Position numbers and translations under genes: made by a program. Below, piece by piece: positions 49,829 through 61,997 of a stretch of DNA of 64,000 bases; the stretch's first letter is position 1; each line of letters begins with the position of its first letter. The stretch is from Hirudinaria manillensis (taxonomy: Eukaryota; Annelida; Clitellata; Hirudinida; Hirudinidae), in NCBI GenBank assembly GCA_034509925.1, contig CM067535.1, positions 5,133,201 to 5,197,200 on the forward strand. Reading direction: 5' to 3'. Under the pieces are notes generated by a model. That model made no database searches and was not told the DNA's origin. It worked only from the letters and a program-made list of their open reading frames with translations.

Positions 49829-50999
49829 CTTCTAAGTACTGAGGGGCAAATTGTTATCATAAGTTTAAACTTAAAAAATTCAAATATTTTCAGAAATGTC
49901 AAAATTTTAAAGCATAATATTTATAACGAATGATTTATAACTAATAAAAAGTCGTTCATCTTGCATATGCTTTGAAGAGGGAGAGTTTTTATAATAAATG
50001 ACTCTGCAATCTCAAACCAAATCGCATTTCAAGATAGAAGTATTTAAATAAGGGCTTTTATCATTTAAAGATCTAAAACATGTTAAATGAACAGATTACA
50101 CTTCTACTTTTTGACACAGATCTTTTCTATTCAATCATAAAAAATATATACACATATGTATACTATGTTAGAGCAAAGAGATGACTCTTTGGTTATTCTT
50201 GTGGAGTGGAAGATTGCCATAAAGTTATGAATATAATTTGGAGGGCCAAATTGGCTAAAGATTATCGTTTCGATTTTGTATTGAGATTTGATGTTTGATT
50301 CGGTGTTAGTCAGGAGCATTTGCTAAAGTCACTTCGAAAATAGGCATCCCTTGAATGCTCATTTCGTTTTACCCTTTTTATCTCCTTCAAAATGAAATTA
50401 AACGATTTCTATAGATCTGACTTTCGAGATATACATCGTAGTATTAATGCATCGAATTTCAACTTTCTCATGATTGAAACTTGATGACTCAAAGTCAAGC
50501 TTAGCGAATAACAATGTGTCTCATAAGGCCTTACCTCTCAATGAAAATATGTCCTTTTTTAAATAACGCTCCACAACGCGGAGCACTTTTATCCGATTCT
50601 CAGCCTCTGCAAAACAGTCTAGCAAGGCATACTCCCCTAAGCCTCTCGCAGGAGTTCCATTTATACCAAGCGGCGAGTGCAGGCAATAATTGACCATATG
50701 TGGCTATGAAGCCAACTGATAGGGCAGGTAGAAGTATTTAAATAAGGGCTCTTATCACTTTAAATAAACGATTTGCAACATACCAGATTAAACTTACTAT
50801 TTTAGTTCGAATTGTGTTTCTGATTCCATACGCCGAGGTAAAGATACTTACAGTAGTTCCTCGAGGCGGACAATTTTTACATCTGTTGAAATGTCAAATT
50901 TATATAAAAATGGTTACTATTCGTAGCAAACAATAAAAGTTCATTTTTGCAAAAAATAAATATTGTGTATGTAATCATCTTGTCTTGACACAAACAAAT
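49829..50999. promoter_or_regulatory. Divergent promoter region between exchanger and G-alpha
   Basis: About 1.17 kb separates the two start codons, which face away from each other, so both promoters should lie here. It holds two copies of tagaagtatttaaataaggg, at 50034 and 50729, each with a symmetric tatttaaata core. No consensus TATA is correctly placed for either gene. A frame at 50131-50319 is not supported. Confidence 0.4.
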
Positions 51000-52947
51000 A
51001 TGGCGGACCTCCTGGCAGGGTGTTGCGGTGGGAAAGATCCGGACCTGAAAGAACCACGAAGTCGTAGTCAACTAATTGACAGACAGTTATGCAAAGACAA
51101 ATCGCGTTTGCGTCGGACGATAAAAATTTTGCTTCTCGGTCCCGGAGAAAGTGGCAAGAGTACTTTCATTAAACAAATGCGAATCATAAATGGCAAAGAA
51201 TTCCAAAGCGACGAAATTAAAATGTACAAGGGCATCATTTACGAAAACATAATAAAAGGGATGAAAGTATTAATAGATGCAAGGGAAAAACTCCAACTAA
51301 CATTCGTATGTCCAGACAGCTCAACACATGCAACATTCATTTTCAATCATGACACTAACATTAACATAGACGAGCATGTCTTTGTTAAGTGTGTTCCTTC
51401 TATGGCAGAGCTGTGGAAAGATGAAGGAATTCAGAAAGCATTTGAACGAAGAAAAGAATTCCATTTGGTAACTTCCTCGTCTAATTGATCAACAAATAGT
51501 AACATAAAAGGAAATATTTATTCTATAGCAAACTAACTTATTAAATGAAATGAATTTACTTGAATATAAATCCAAATTGGAGCGGTAAGTCGACTTGCTC
51601 AGACAAATAGTTTCATTTGGAACGCGTCGTTCGTTGAAACGCGGCTTATATTCCTAGCGTGCAGTTCGACCTTTATTTATTGATATTACAGGGTGATTCA
51701 CTAAAGTACTACATGGACAATCTGGAGAGAATTAGCCATCAGGTGAGGCATGGCCACTAATTCTAGGTGTTAATATTCTCTTTAGTCTGAATTGTACTAG
51801 TAAATCATAAAAAAAATATTTAGTTAGAATATTTCTTTTTTTTAACATTTTTTTATAGATACAGTCAAGTCCCATTACTATGCCACCCATCGGGACCGAG
51901 CAAAAGTAGCAAGGGTAAAAACGTAAAAGCGCCCTTATTTTATCGAATAAAAACGGCTTTATTTTCCCGAGTTACCCATCGGCTCAGTCTGAAGTTCACA
52001 TGATCGTTCGGCAGATGTTGTCGTCTATCCGATCGCACTCTTGCATTACACCAGACTTGCAACCGCCGCTTCAGCTTCGCCCTGCACTGTCTTGAACGTA
52101 ATGTCGTAGGCGCTTATTGAAATTGTCCAGACAGCCATTCGCTTGCGTTTCTGAGCCAACATCGTATCGAGAGTTGGGGTGGCGTAGTTAATTTATTTTG
52201 TATTGAATTTTGTCGGAACCGAGCAAAAGTGGCATAATAACGAGGGTGCAGAGTGGCATAGTAGTGAGATTTGACTGTATTCAGAACTGGAGAGATGCAA
52301 AGGCTCTTCTAAATTTGGTTTTATTACTTTCTTTTTCACACAATTGGTTTAATTAAAATATTCTTCAGAATTACGAGCCAAGCCACTTAGACATTTTGCA
52401 TGCAAGACGCCCAACAAAGAGCATATCGGAGCATGAATTCGTCATCAGAAGCGTTCCATTTTTGTTCGTGGATGTAGGCGGTCAAAGATCGCAAAGGCAG
52501 AAGTGGTACCAGTGCTTTGAATGTGTCACCTGCATCTTATTCCTTGTTTCTTCCAGCGAGTACGATCAGTCTCTCCTCGAGGACAGGAGAACGAATCGTC
52601 TGGTCGAGTCTTGCGACATTTTCGAAGCCATTGTCAACAACAAAACTTTTGCTAACGTATCTATCATTCTCTTCCTCAATAAGACTGATTTGCTGAAAGA
52701 GAAAATTAAAGTTTCTAGCATCAAAGATCATTTTCCAGAGCAATTCCCTCCATTAGCCGATCCAAAAAGGCTGGAGGACGTTCAAAAGTTTGAATTGGAG
52801 CTGTTCAACTCTCGCAGAAAGGATCGCTCCCACGCCCTCTTCCATCATTTCACGACTGCCGTGGACACGGAAAACATAAAGTTCGTGTTCGATGCTACCC
52901 GAGAGACGATCCTACAGAATAATATAAACCAACTCATGCTTCAGTGA
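51000..52947 (+). CDS. G-protein alpha subunit, G12/13 family, 365 aa
   Basis: GTPase relaying receptor signals to Rho guanine-exchange factors (Drosophila concertina group). Exons: 51000-51467, 51692-51742 and 52369-52947 (stop TGA), all phase 0. The ATG at 51000 gives [11 protein letters not shown], with two palmitoylatable cysteines and no N-myristoylation glycine. Motifs: P-loop GPGESGKST, switch I ARRPTKSI (G12/13 signature), switch [10 protein letters not shown], guanine-specificity [12 protein letters not shown], and the C-terminus NNINQLMLQ, close to the G13 ending. The P-loop has proline where G-alpha proteins normally have alanine. Length is slightly under the 377-381 of vertebrate forms because the helical-domain loop after LQL is shorter. 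A MITE sits in intron 2. Confidence 0.93.
51862..52277. mobile_element. Pogo/Tigger-like MITE, 416 bp
   Basis: The left end cagtcaagtcccattactat and the reverse-complemented right end cagtcaaatctcactactat match at 17 of 20 positions, and TA flanks both sides (51860-51861, 52278-52279). This is the structure of a non-autonomous Tc1/mariner-pogo element. A motif accgagcaaaagt occurs near both ends in direct orientation. No ORF. It lies within intron 2 of the G-alpha gene and is more GC-rich than that intron. Confidence 0.8.
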
Positions 52948-55900
52948 ATGTTTACGTCATCCAACAGCAGCCCATAAAATGACCTGGTATCAAATCATGG
53001 CAATGATTTCTTAAAACTCTACAAGTACAATGAAAGAAAGATTTCATTTGAGTTTGTCTTCGCATTTTCAAATTTTCTTTCGAAGTGATTATTTCTGAGA
53101 GTTAAGTGAGGACGAATGTCGGCGCTTTTGTTCGGCCATTTTCGAACGAGTCCCGTCGTTTCGTCCGGGAGGACGTATTTTATTTTCCCGATTCCCGCAT
53201 ATTTCGACGTTCTCTTTTATCTTTTGTTTCGATGTTCATCTCAAATCCACAGTTCACCGGAGATCCTTCTTCCTGTTGATAATTTCATGCAAATAACATA
53301 CAATAACCATATTTGTCAGTCTTATTTTTTTGTATAAGACACAACCATATTGCCTTTCATTTACTTAATGTTACTTTTTTTTAATGAGATATAACCATAT
53401 TGCTTGCTATGTTTTTATGTTTTCATCATCTACAGTGTATAGATGATACAGTGCTACATATATATACACATACATATGTACATATATTTCATATTCACCA
53501 ACAGTGCTTCATTGTCTGAACATCTGATAGAGAGATGCATAAGTTTATGGCCCGATCTCTATCAATCAAGTTTTTGGAAGCCTCACTTAAGTCCATGATT
53601 TTTTGTCTCTGATTAAGAATGGTTGCCACTTGTTTGTTAATATTTTGTTGATGAATTCAGAATCCATTTCACTTAATTCCCCCATCATGTTGCTGAGCAA
53701 TTTACTTTTTCATGCTTTTGCTTAACTTTGGTAATGAGACAACTTTGGCCTTGCAAGAACTTAATATCAGTATGATTATGTAGTTATATATGTTCATGGG
53801 TACAAGCATTTAGTTGTATTATCTGCACTTTGTTTCTGTAACAACTATATATTATTACTAACCTTAATAACTTTCCATGCTTTTCTCAATTCATGATTCT
53901 TCATGAGAGGAGCAATTGAGCACAAAGTATTGATTCTGGCTTACTACTGGCGAGTATTGCAGTGAATATTCATGTTTGTGTTTTTAATTTCTCAACATTT
54001 TCTTTGATTTTTTGAGGGCAGACAGTTAAGATTTAAAATTTATTATACAATTCTTTTAGCTTTTGTGATGTTGTAATTATATTTGGAAACTTGGTGCTTT
54101 GGTTTTAAGCCACATTCTCGAAACGTTTGTTTAATAGTTCAATTCCCTAATAAAGTTTTGACCTTTAATCTGGCCTCATGTTTAAAATCTTAAAAACGAT
54201 AAGTATGATTTAACAGGTGAATATATCTGAGAATCTAATTAGAGAAGATTTTTAGCTGTGGTGTACTTGAGTATTTTCAAGATGAAGTTGAAGCTTGATT
54301 CAGATTAAATAATTATTTTCCAATAATTTAAATTAGATTTTATCACTATTATAGCAGCTTTTTTCCTCAGAAATTGTCATATTAAAAACTCTTAAAGTGC
54401 CTTTGAAATATTTTGAAAATAAATTAATAATTGAGCAAGCTTTATCACTTTGAAAACTTTATTCAAAGATTAATGTAATGCTTTGACCTGATCTGGAATC
54501 AGTGCAAAAATGAAAGTTTTTGCTGTAAGATTGTCAAATGCAAACATATTTTTATCCAAAATTGTGGTGTACATCAGTATGCTAAATTCTCTATTCACTT
54601 GAATTAAGTTCCACTTGTTAACCTGGTTTGTTGCCAGAATTGCAAAAATTGTTTATGCTTATGAATGTAGAAGAACACAGTTTTTTCTGATGCTCTTTAA
54701 CAAGCAAGAACCTGAAACAGTGCTGAATCATATTGGGATTAGGTCTTCTAATTTTATTTATTTATAAATTCATTTTTATTTCACTAACTTTTAACCTCCC
54801 ATCAATATTTTATCTGATAAATTGATCGATGTTGTTTGAAACATTTCAAATTTTAAGAGTTAGCTTTTTGTATGATATTGCAATCAATTTTAATTCAACT
54901 AACAATAGAAAAATAAAAGAACTGATTTTTGACATGAGTTCTGTGCTCAAAATTAGCCTAACTTAACTTAACTGCAATAATTAAAACTTGACCTATTAAA
55001 ATAATGTCAAAGATTAGTTAAAGGTACAATTCTGAAGGCGACTGAGATTTTAAAGTAGTGCGTCTTTTTCGGATTTCCCCACAAGGAATTTCGTGTAAGG
55101 AAACCTCTTGAAAAGTTTTAAAAAATGTAACGAAACTACAGTTGTGGTATAATTGAGCTTCATCAAAATGGCAGCATCTTATTTTTATGAATTTATGTTG
55201 GTATCGCTAGGGGGCGTCATTTAAGTAACTTATTGTTAAAACAAAGGTTCAGTTTAGGATCTCAATTTAGCTGTCAACCTAAGAATCCGAATCATGCTGT
55301 CACTTGAAACTTCTGTTATTTCTAAATTGCAAGACTGAAATAACAGGTCTACTTAATTAACCGCAAACAATTTCAAAAATCCGCGTCACTCTTAAAGCAA
55401 TCGATAATATTTCATCCAAACAATTTGATCATGAAAATGTAGGAGGAATACATGAAAGACATACAGTTTAGGTCTTCCGGCGAGGAGAGGCTATAGTCTA
55501 CTGGTTTTGGGGAAACTTAAAATTTGGATAATCGTTACCAAATTAACCCGAAAATTTCACCATGTCATTTACTTTTAAATTTAACTAAGGTAAGCTTCAG
55601 CACCCTAGTTAATTTGAATCTTCGTTAAGACTTTGAAGTCCTAATGGCCCATTTTGTTTCTCAAAGGATTTGTCATTTGAAGTTGCGCTGCTACACTGGA
55701 GATGGATTTTTCTGCCATCACATTTTGAAAACTAGTCATTTAATTTGATCCACATTATTTCTTATAGTGCCTATAATTAGTGAGTAACGAATGAGTTCCG
55801 TGAGCACATCGCATCCTGAATTGTATAGCCAGTTCATATCCTTGTAGCAGTAAAGGGAAGTTAAATGTCCCTCAAGACTTGCTCACCCTAACACTCCTAA

Positions 55901-56370
55901 GTAATCGAAAGCTAATGAATGATAAACAAATTAATCATTTTTAATTATGGATAAATTCGTCATTATAAGGATAAATCCTTGATTTAGAAATAAATCCGAA
56001 ATAAAACACTATATTCACTAGAAGAATTATGGTCATATTAATTTCTTTCTGCCTTTCATGCCTTTGCGATTTATACAATTGATCGCTAAGTTCACATGAG
56101 CTTTATAACACATTTTTAATATATTCAAAGTTTTCAACCTAATTAGCTCTTATAAATAAATGAAAAGATAATTGGCCTAATTTATAAAAATCAGCAATCT
56201 CGATTAAAAAATTATAAATATGTCGTAAAAACGACAAAGAAATAAAATAATATAACACTTAATATTTAATACTCAGAAGAGGAATTAATATCGTTTAAAT
56301 TTGCATCTGTAACAGGATGTATTATGAGAACAGATTTGGACCAATGAGAAGGCCCAATTCAAAATTATGA
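52948..56370. other. G-alpha 3' flank and actin upstream region
   Basis: AT-rich sequence without a supported gene. The proximal part is presumably the G-alpha 3' UTR; several AATAAA-type signals occur, so its end cannot be fixed. The distal part leads into the actin promoter. Confidence 0.45.
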
Positions 56371-56380
56371 CCTTATATGG
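56371..56380. promoter_or_regulatory. CArG box (serum response element) of actin gene
   Basis: CCTTATATGG is a perfect CC(A/T)6GG serum-response-factor site, 274-283 bases upstream of the actin ATG. A ccaat motif lies about 30 bases further up. SRF control of actin genes is well established in animals; its use here is inferred. Confidence 0.65.
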
Positions 56381-56620
56381 TAAAACGGTCCCCTTGTTCC
56401 GGGTTAGAATCAATATTAATAGCTCTCGTCTTGGCCACCGTTCGTGTTCGGAAGCCCCTTGAGCTGTTGAAGTTTCTTTCTGCTGTTAGTTGTAGCTTGT
56501 TTTTCTTCATACGTCATTTCAACATATGCACAACTTAGGCGTCTGCTCGGCTAGTTAATTCGAAATTTGGCGCGGCCTCGCTAAAGCGTTTGAGCGTAAC
56601 ATATTGAAGAGTTCGATTGA

Positions 56621-57860
<1,240 letters not shown>

Positions 57861-57980
57861 ATACCAGTTGTCACCAGGGCTTACCTGGTTCCAGTTAATT
57901 TACCAGAAACACGAAAAAGTTTTAACCACTTTAAAGTATTAACCACTTTAAAAGTATTAAATAACTTTTCTTTGACCCTC

Positions 57981-57986
57981 AATAAA
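57981..57986 (+). terminator. Actin poly(A) signal
   Basis: AATAAA 121 bases past the stop codon, the first such signal downstream. Confidence 0.75.
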
Positions 57987-58462
57987 ACGGCTGTACTTTT
58001 GTGGCATGAATTTTGTTTATTTCGTAGAAGACAATTATTAAATATAGCGTCAAGAAGTGTTAAAGTGATTTGCCTGATTTGCACGGCAAAAAAACCTAGG
58101 GGGAGACGTACTCCCAAGCTGGCTAAAATTCGGTACGGGGTTTGGTCGCATCTCAAAAGCAAAGCAAAAGCCGTTAATTCTTCAGTATGGCGTGAACCTC
58201 TGGCAGTCGCTCCTGTAGATCGTCTGAAATGTGATGGTGATTTGGTGGTCATCGTGAGCGGATATTTGTGTAACGAGAGAAGATGTAAATAAAAGTGTTA
58301 TACCCCGAGTAGTGGCAGAGAAATCGCGTTTCTCTCTGCCGACGTTCCTAGCCTTAACATCTGCTGCTCCAAAAGCTGGTTGCTTTCCAATCTGTTCTGA
58401 AAGCTGTTTTAATGACATTTGAAATCGAGAAAACATGAACCTGGAACCGATTGCTCAAAAAT
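57987..58462. other. Gap between actin and Rbfox 3' ends
   Basis: About 475 bases, somewhat GC-rich for this window, with open frames on both strands (for example 57972-58292 plus). I reject these as genes because they overlap the actin poly(A) signal and resemble nothing known. A near-perfect inverted repeat lies at 58314-58340. Confidence 0.4.
58314..58340. repeat. Inverted repeat (hairpin)
   Basis: GGCAGAGAAA and TTTCTCTCTGCC flank a five-base loop, giving a ten-pair stem with a two-base bulge. It lies between two convergent 3' ends. Its role is unknown. Confidence 0.55.
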
Positions 58463-61400
58463 TTACTTTTCTGGTTTGAAATAGGACTGCAGAGGGGTAG
58501 CTGTGGGCACCATGGACCTCTCCAACTGCGGATATTGAATGGTCTGCAAAAGGACATGCTTGGCTAATTGTTGATACTCACAACGAATGATTGGTTATTG
58601 ATCTTATTTGAACAGTTTTTGTATTTCTTAGAATTTGTTTTTTCATTTTGGTGAATAAAATGACATTTTAAAGATTCAAATTCAACCTGAAGAACCGTCT
58701 TGTTTGGAGTGTTGATTATGGCATTGTCAAACTTCATGCTCCTGTAAGGCAGGTTAAGGTTATTTAGTAAGACAAATTTTAGATTTTAAAGTTAAACATT
58801 ATTGATTACTGGTGAAGAGGAATCGTTGCAACTCCTGAATAGTTTGGAATACCACCCTTGTTGACAGCATCGACCATCAAGTTCTGATTATTTATCTTTG
58901 AATGCAGCAGCAACATTCTTTCGGCCAGAGTGCTTTTAGAACCTAAGACAATTTTTTAAAGGCATGATAGCAAGCACCTACAGCAATGTCACATAACGTT
59001 GACAAATAGTAAATATTTACGTACAAAATTAAAAATATATTTTATGTCAAGATTGACTAAATGTCACTACGTTTCGTGTATGAATTTGACTAAATGTCAC
59101 TACGTTTCGTGTATGAATTTGAATAACCTTTCCGTTGACTGAAGGTCACATGAAAGATTAAATCAATAAAATTGTAGACTAACTTGTGTTCATGGGGCTT
59201 TTCTTGCTCAATATTTTTGCTGTGGCATTGTTAACCTTGAAACATGATGATCAGCTAATACTAAATTACTAACTTCTAAATTCTAAATGGCTTTTTAAAA
59301 CCTTGTTTAGATAAATGAAAGTTATAATAACAATAATAAGAATAGCAATATAATTAATAATACAGCATGCTGCATACGATTTGTAATGGTGATAATGTAT
59401 ATTATCATGCTTGTAGAGAGCAGAAGAGAGATTAGTAAGTAGAACATTGTCGAACCTCAATTTTACGACCCTCAACAATAGCTCCATTAAGTTTCAGTCG
59501 AGCCATTTCTGCATCGCAAGCATTGGCAAATGTAACAAAACCAAAACCCTAAAAATCAGTTTTTAAAGTAATGAATAATTCTAAATAGTTAAAGGTTGAA
59601 AATGTTTAAAAATCTGAGTGAATAAAATTGAGTTTTGCTGGACATTCAAATTATATTTGGTCCTAAATCTTCACTCTTTCGAATGATAATTCTGAAGAGT
59701 TATTCCAATTTAGTAAACATAATAACCTAATCTGCCTAAGCTTACAGAACAATGTATCCGCTTTCACTAGGTTACATACATGCATGCATGCATAAGTAAA
59801 ACAAAAATCAATATCCATGCACTGCTGGCATGCAGCAACGAATCAGGACGATGAAATATCATCCGTTTGGACACATGCCAGAAAAAAAGATTGCCATGCA
59901 AACACTGACATTTAATATTTCCTGATGCTTACAGTTACATTAAAACATTCTCTGATTAATAGCTGCAGATGCCAAAAAACAAAGATGAACTTTTTCTAAT
60001 ATTATGAAGGAATGAAGTGTTTTGAATATACACAAACGAAAAGAAATGATCTTGAGATTTTTATTACCACAAAAGAGACATGACAATGTTCTAAAGGATG
60101 GTGAAACATTATTTGGATTCAAAACATGGCAGAGTATTTCTTTCAGAAAGTAGAAACAGTTTTATATTTATGCAATCAGAATGCAATAGAAATCTTAACA
60201 TGCTTTTATTTATTTATTTACCTTTTATTTTCCATCTGATTATGATGATGATGCAAAATTAGATGTTAAGAAACATTGATGCAAACATTTTTATTACAAT
60301 GACATCAACTGTAACTTACTTTGGATCCCCTTTCATTGAAAATTATTTCTACATCTAAAATTGGCCCAAAATCCTAAATGCAGATTTATTTAATGGTTAG
60401 TATCCAAAGATTAATTAAAAATAAACACTCTCACTCTGAAAACATTCCAATTTCATGTAATTCAATACTAATTTACAAGAATCTGAACTATTTATGGATT
60501 TCTCAAAATCATGCTACATGAAAGTATCATGAATCAAAAGTAAATGCCAATTTTATAAATATAAATTGAAGGTTTAACCTTCAGAAGATTTCTCAGCTCA
60601 GGCTCTCTGAATCTGAATGGGATATTTGAAATGTGGAGCCTTTTCTGAACTTGTTCTTGTGGCTTCAAATTCTAGGAAATCAACAACCATCTTAAAAATA
60701 CTGTAATAAACTTGCTGAGCCTCTTTTTGAAAACTCATTAGTGATAAGGGGCAACTAAACTTAAAAGATTATAGGAAGGATATGAATTTAAATGGTAGAA
60801 TATAATGTAATGCTAAAACATGATCATAACCCAATTACATAATTCAAATCAGATTTTTAATGCAGTCTTGAAAGAAAATTTAATCAAAACTCAAATGTTT
60901 CACCAAAATTGGAGTCGCCATAGGAGAAACAATGTGACTGGTTTGAGTGAGTACACTGGGCTTGTTTCTCAGTGATGCCATAAGAAGGTGATCAGAACAT
61001 TGTGGCAAATAATCAAACTGTGCCAGAATTTGTGGCAGAGTTGCAACAGAGTTCTGTGGAGCAAGATGCACTTGCTTTGGCAAAATAGTCTTGAAAATAG
61101 TTAAAACCACTATGAAAATTCATATAAAATTTAGTTTGAAATTTTTGTTAGTAAATTATAGTAAATTATTTCTATGAAAATGATTTCCATATATAAGTGG
61201 TGACACTTAGGCACAAACAACCTTTACATCAAACGAATCTTGCTAAATATGAATTTCAGCAGAAACTCCAAATATCTTTGACAAACAAACCTCTTCAGAA
61301 GTGCTTGCTACAGCATCATTTTGATTATTTCTATATATTTTTTGACCAAGCTCAAATATTGGATACATCGCCAAAAATTTGCGACCAAAATAAATTTTTG

Positions 61401-61997
61401 ACAGACTAAATAAAATTCATTTTGCAATCAACTATGCATTAAGCACGAGTAACTAAAGAAAAGCAGACGATTTGTGACTATCATCAAAAATCACGAATAA
61501 GTCCTAATTTCTTTTATTAGTTAAAATGTTTAAATGTATTTAAGCTAAAAGTTACGCTCGATAATTAATAAAAATCGTAATTAATTAGGTAATTAAAGAA
61601 AATAACTAACAAGTTTTGAATCCAACAAAACGGTTCTTCCATCGAAATGTCCCAATAAGCTCGAGGGTTGAAGTAACATTTTGAAATCTGAACCGGACCC
61701 AAGCAACATTCGTACAAGCTTAATATCATCACCTTCTCTTGGGTGGTCTAATACGAACTGCAAACGCGCGAGATTTGAATTTAAGAGAATCGACTAATTT
61801 TACCCTCGGGCGCCAAACTTCTTTCTTAACTGAAAATCAAATGCGATTTAATTAAAAATTTTCGAATTAATTATCATAAATTGCGAATTATCTGTCCGCT
61901 TAATTTTAAAGCACTCATACGATCTCAAATGAATCGTACGTGAACTACCAACTTCTAAAGACTCTAATAAAAATGGAAGCAGATCCAAATCGATCAT
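58463..61997 (-). CDS. Rbfox-type RNA-binding protein, 298 aa, nine exons
   Basis: Splicing regulator of the Rbfox family, which binds UGCAUG in introns. Exons: 61953-61997, 61611-61757, 60904-61089, 60579-60671, 60320-60373, 59446-59548, 58810-58942, 58687-58741 and 58463-58543 (stop TAA); 897 nt, phases chain. The RRM spans three exons: [19 protein letters not shown] (RNP2 region), [19 protein letters not shown], then [20 protein letters not shown] (RNP1) to [11 protein letters not shown]. These are diagnostic Rbfox strings. The N-terminal region is Gln/Pro/Leu-rich and unlike vertebrate forms. The C-terminus is short and lacks the Ala/Tyr/Arg-rich Fox tail. The RRM's last donor is ambiguous: 59456 (gttcga) is a better site, but 59446 keeps frame with the next exon. 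The start at 61997 is inferred from phase; an alternative ATG is at 61709. Confidence 0.82.
59053..59118. repeat. Perfect tandem duplication of 33 bp
   Basis: The unit ttgactaaatgtcactacgt plus 13 further bases occurs twice in direct succession with no mismatch, in the Rbfox intron between the exons at 58810-58942 and 59446-59548. This is a recent slippage or repair event. Confidence 0.9.

Noticed and set aside
57972-58292. 106-codon plus-strand ORF after actin
   Set aside because: It begins upstream of, and runs over, the actin poly(A) signal, and a minus-strand frame is also open there. No known relative.
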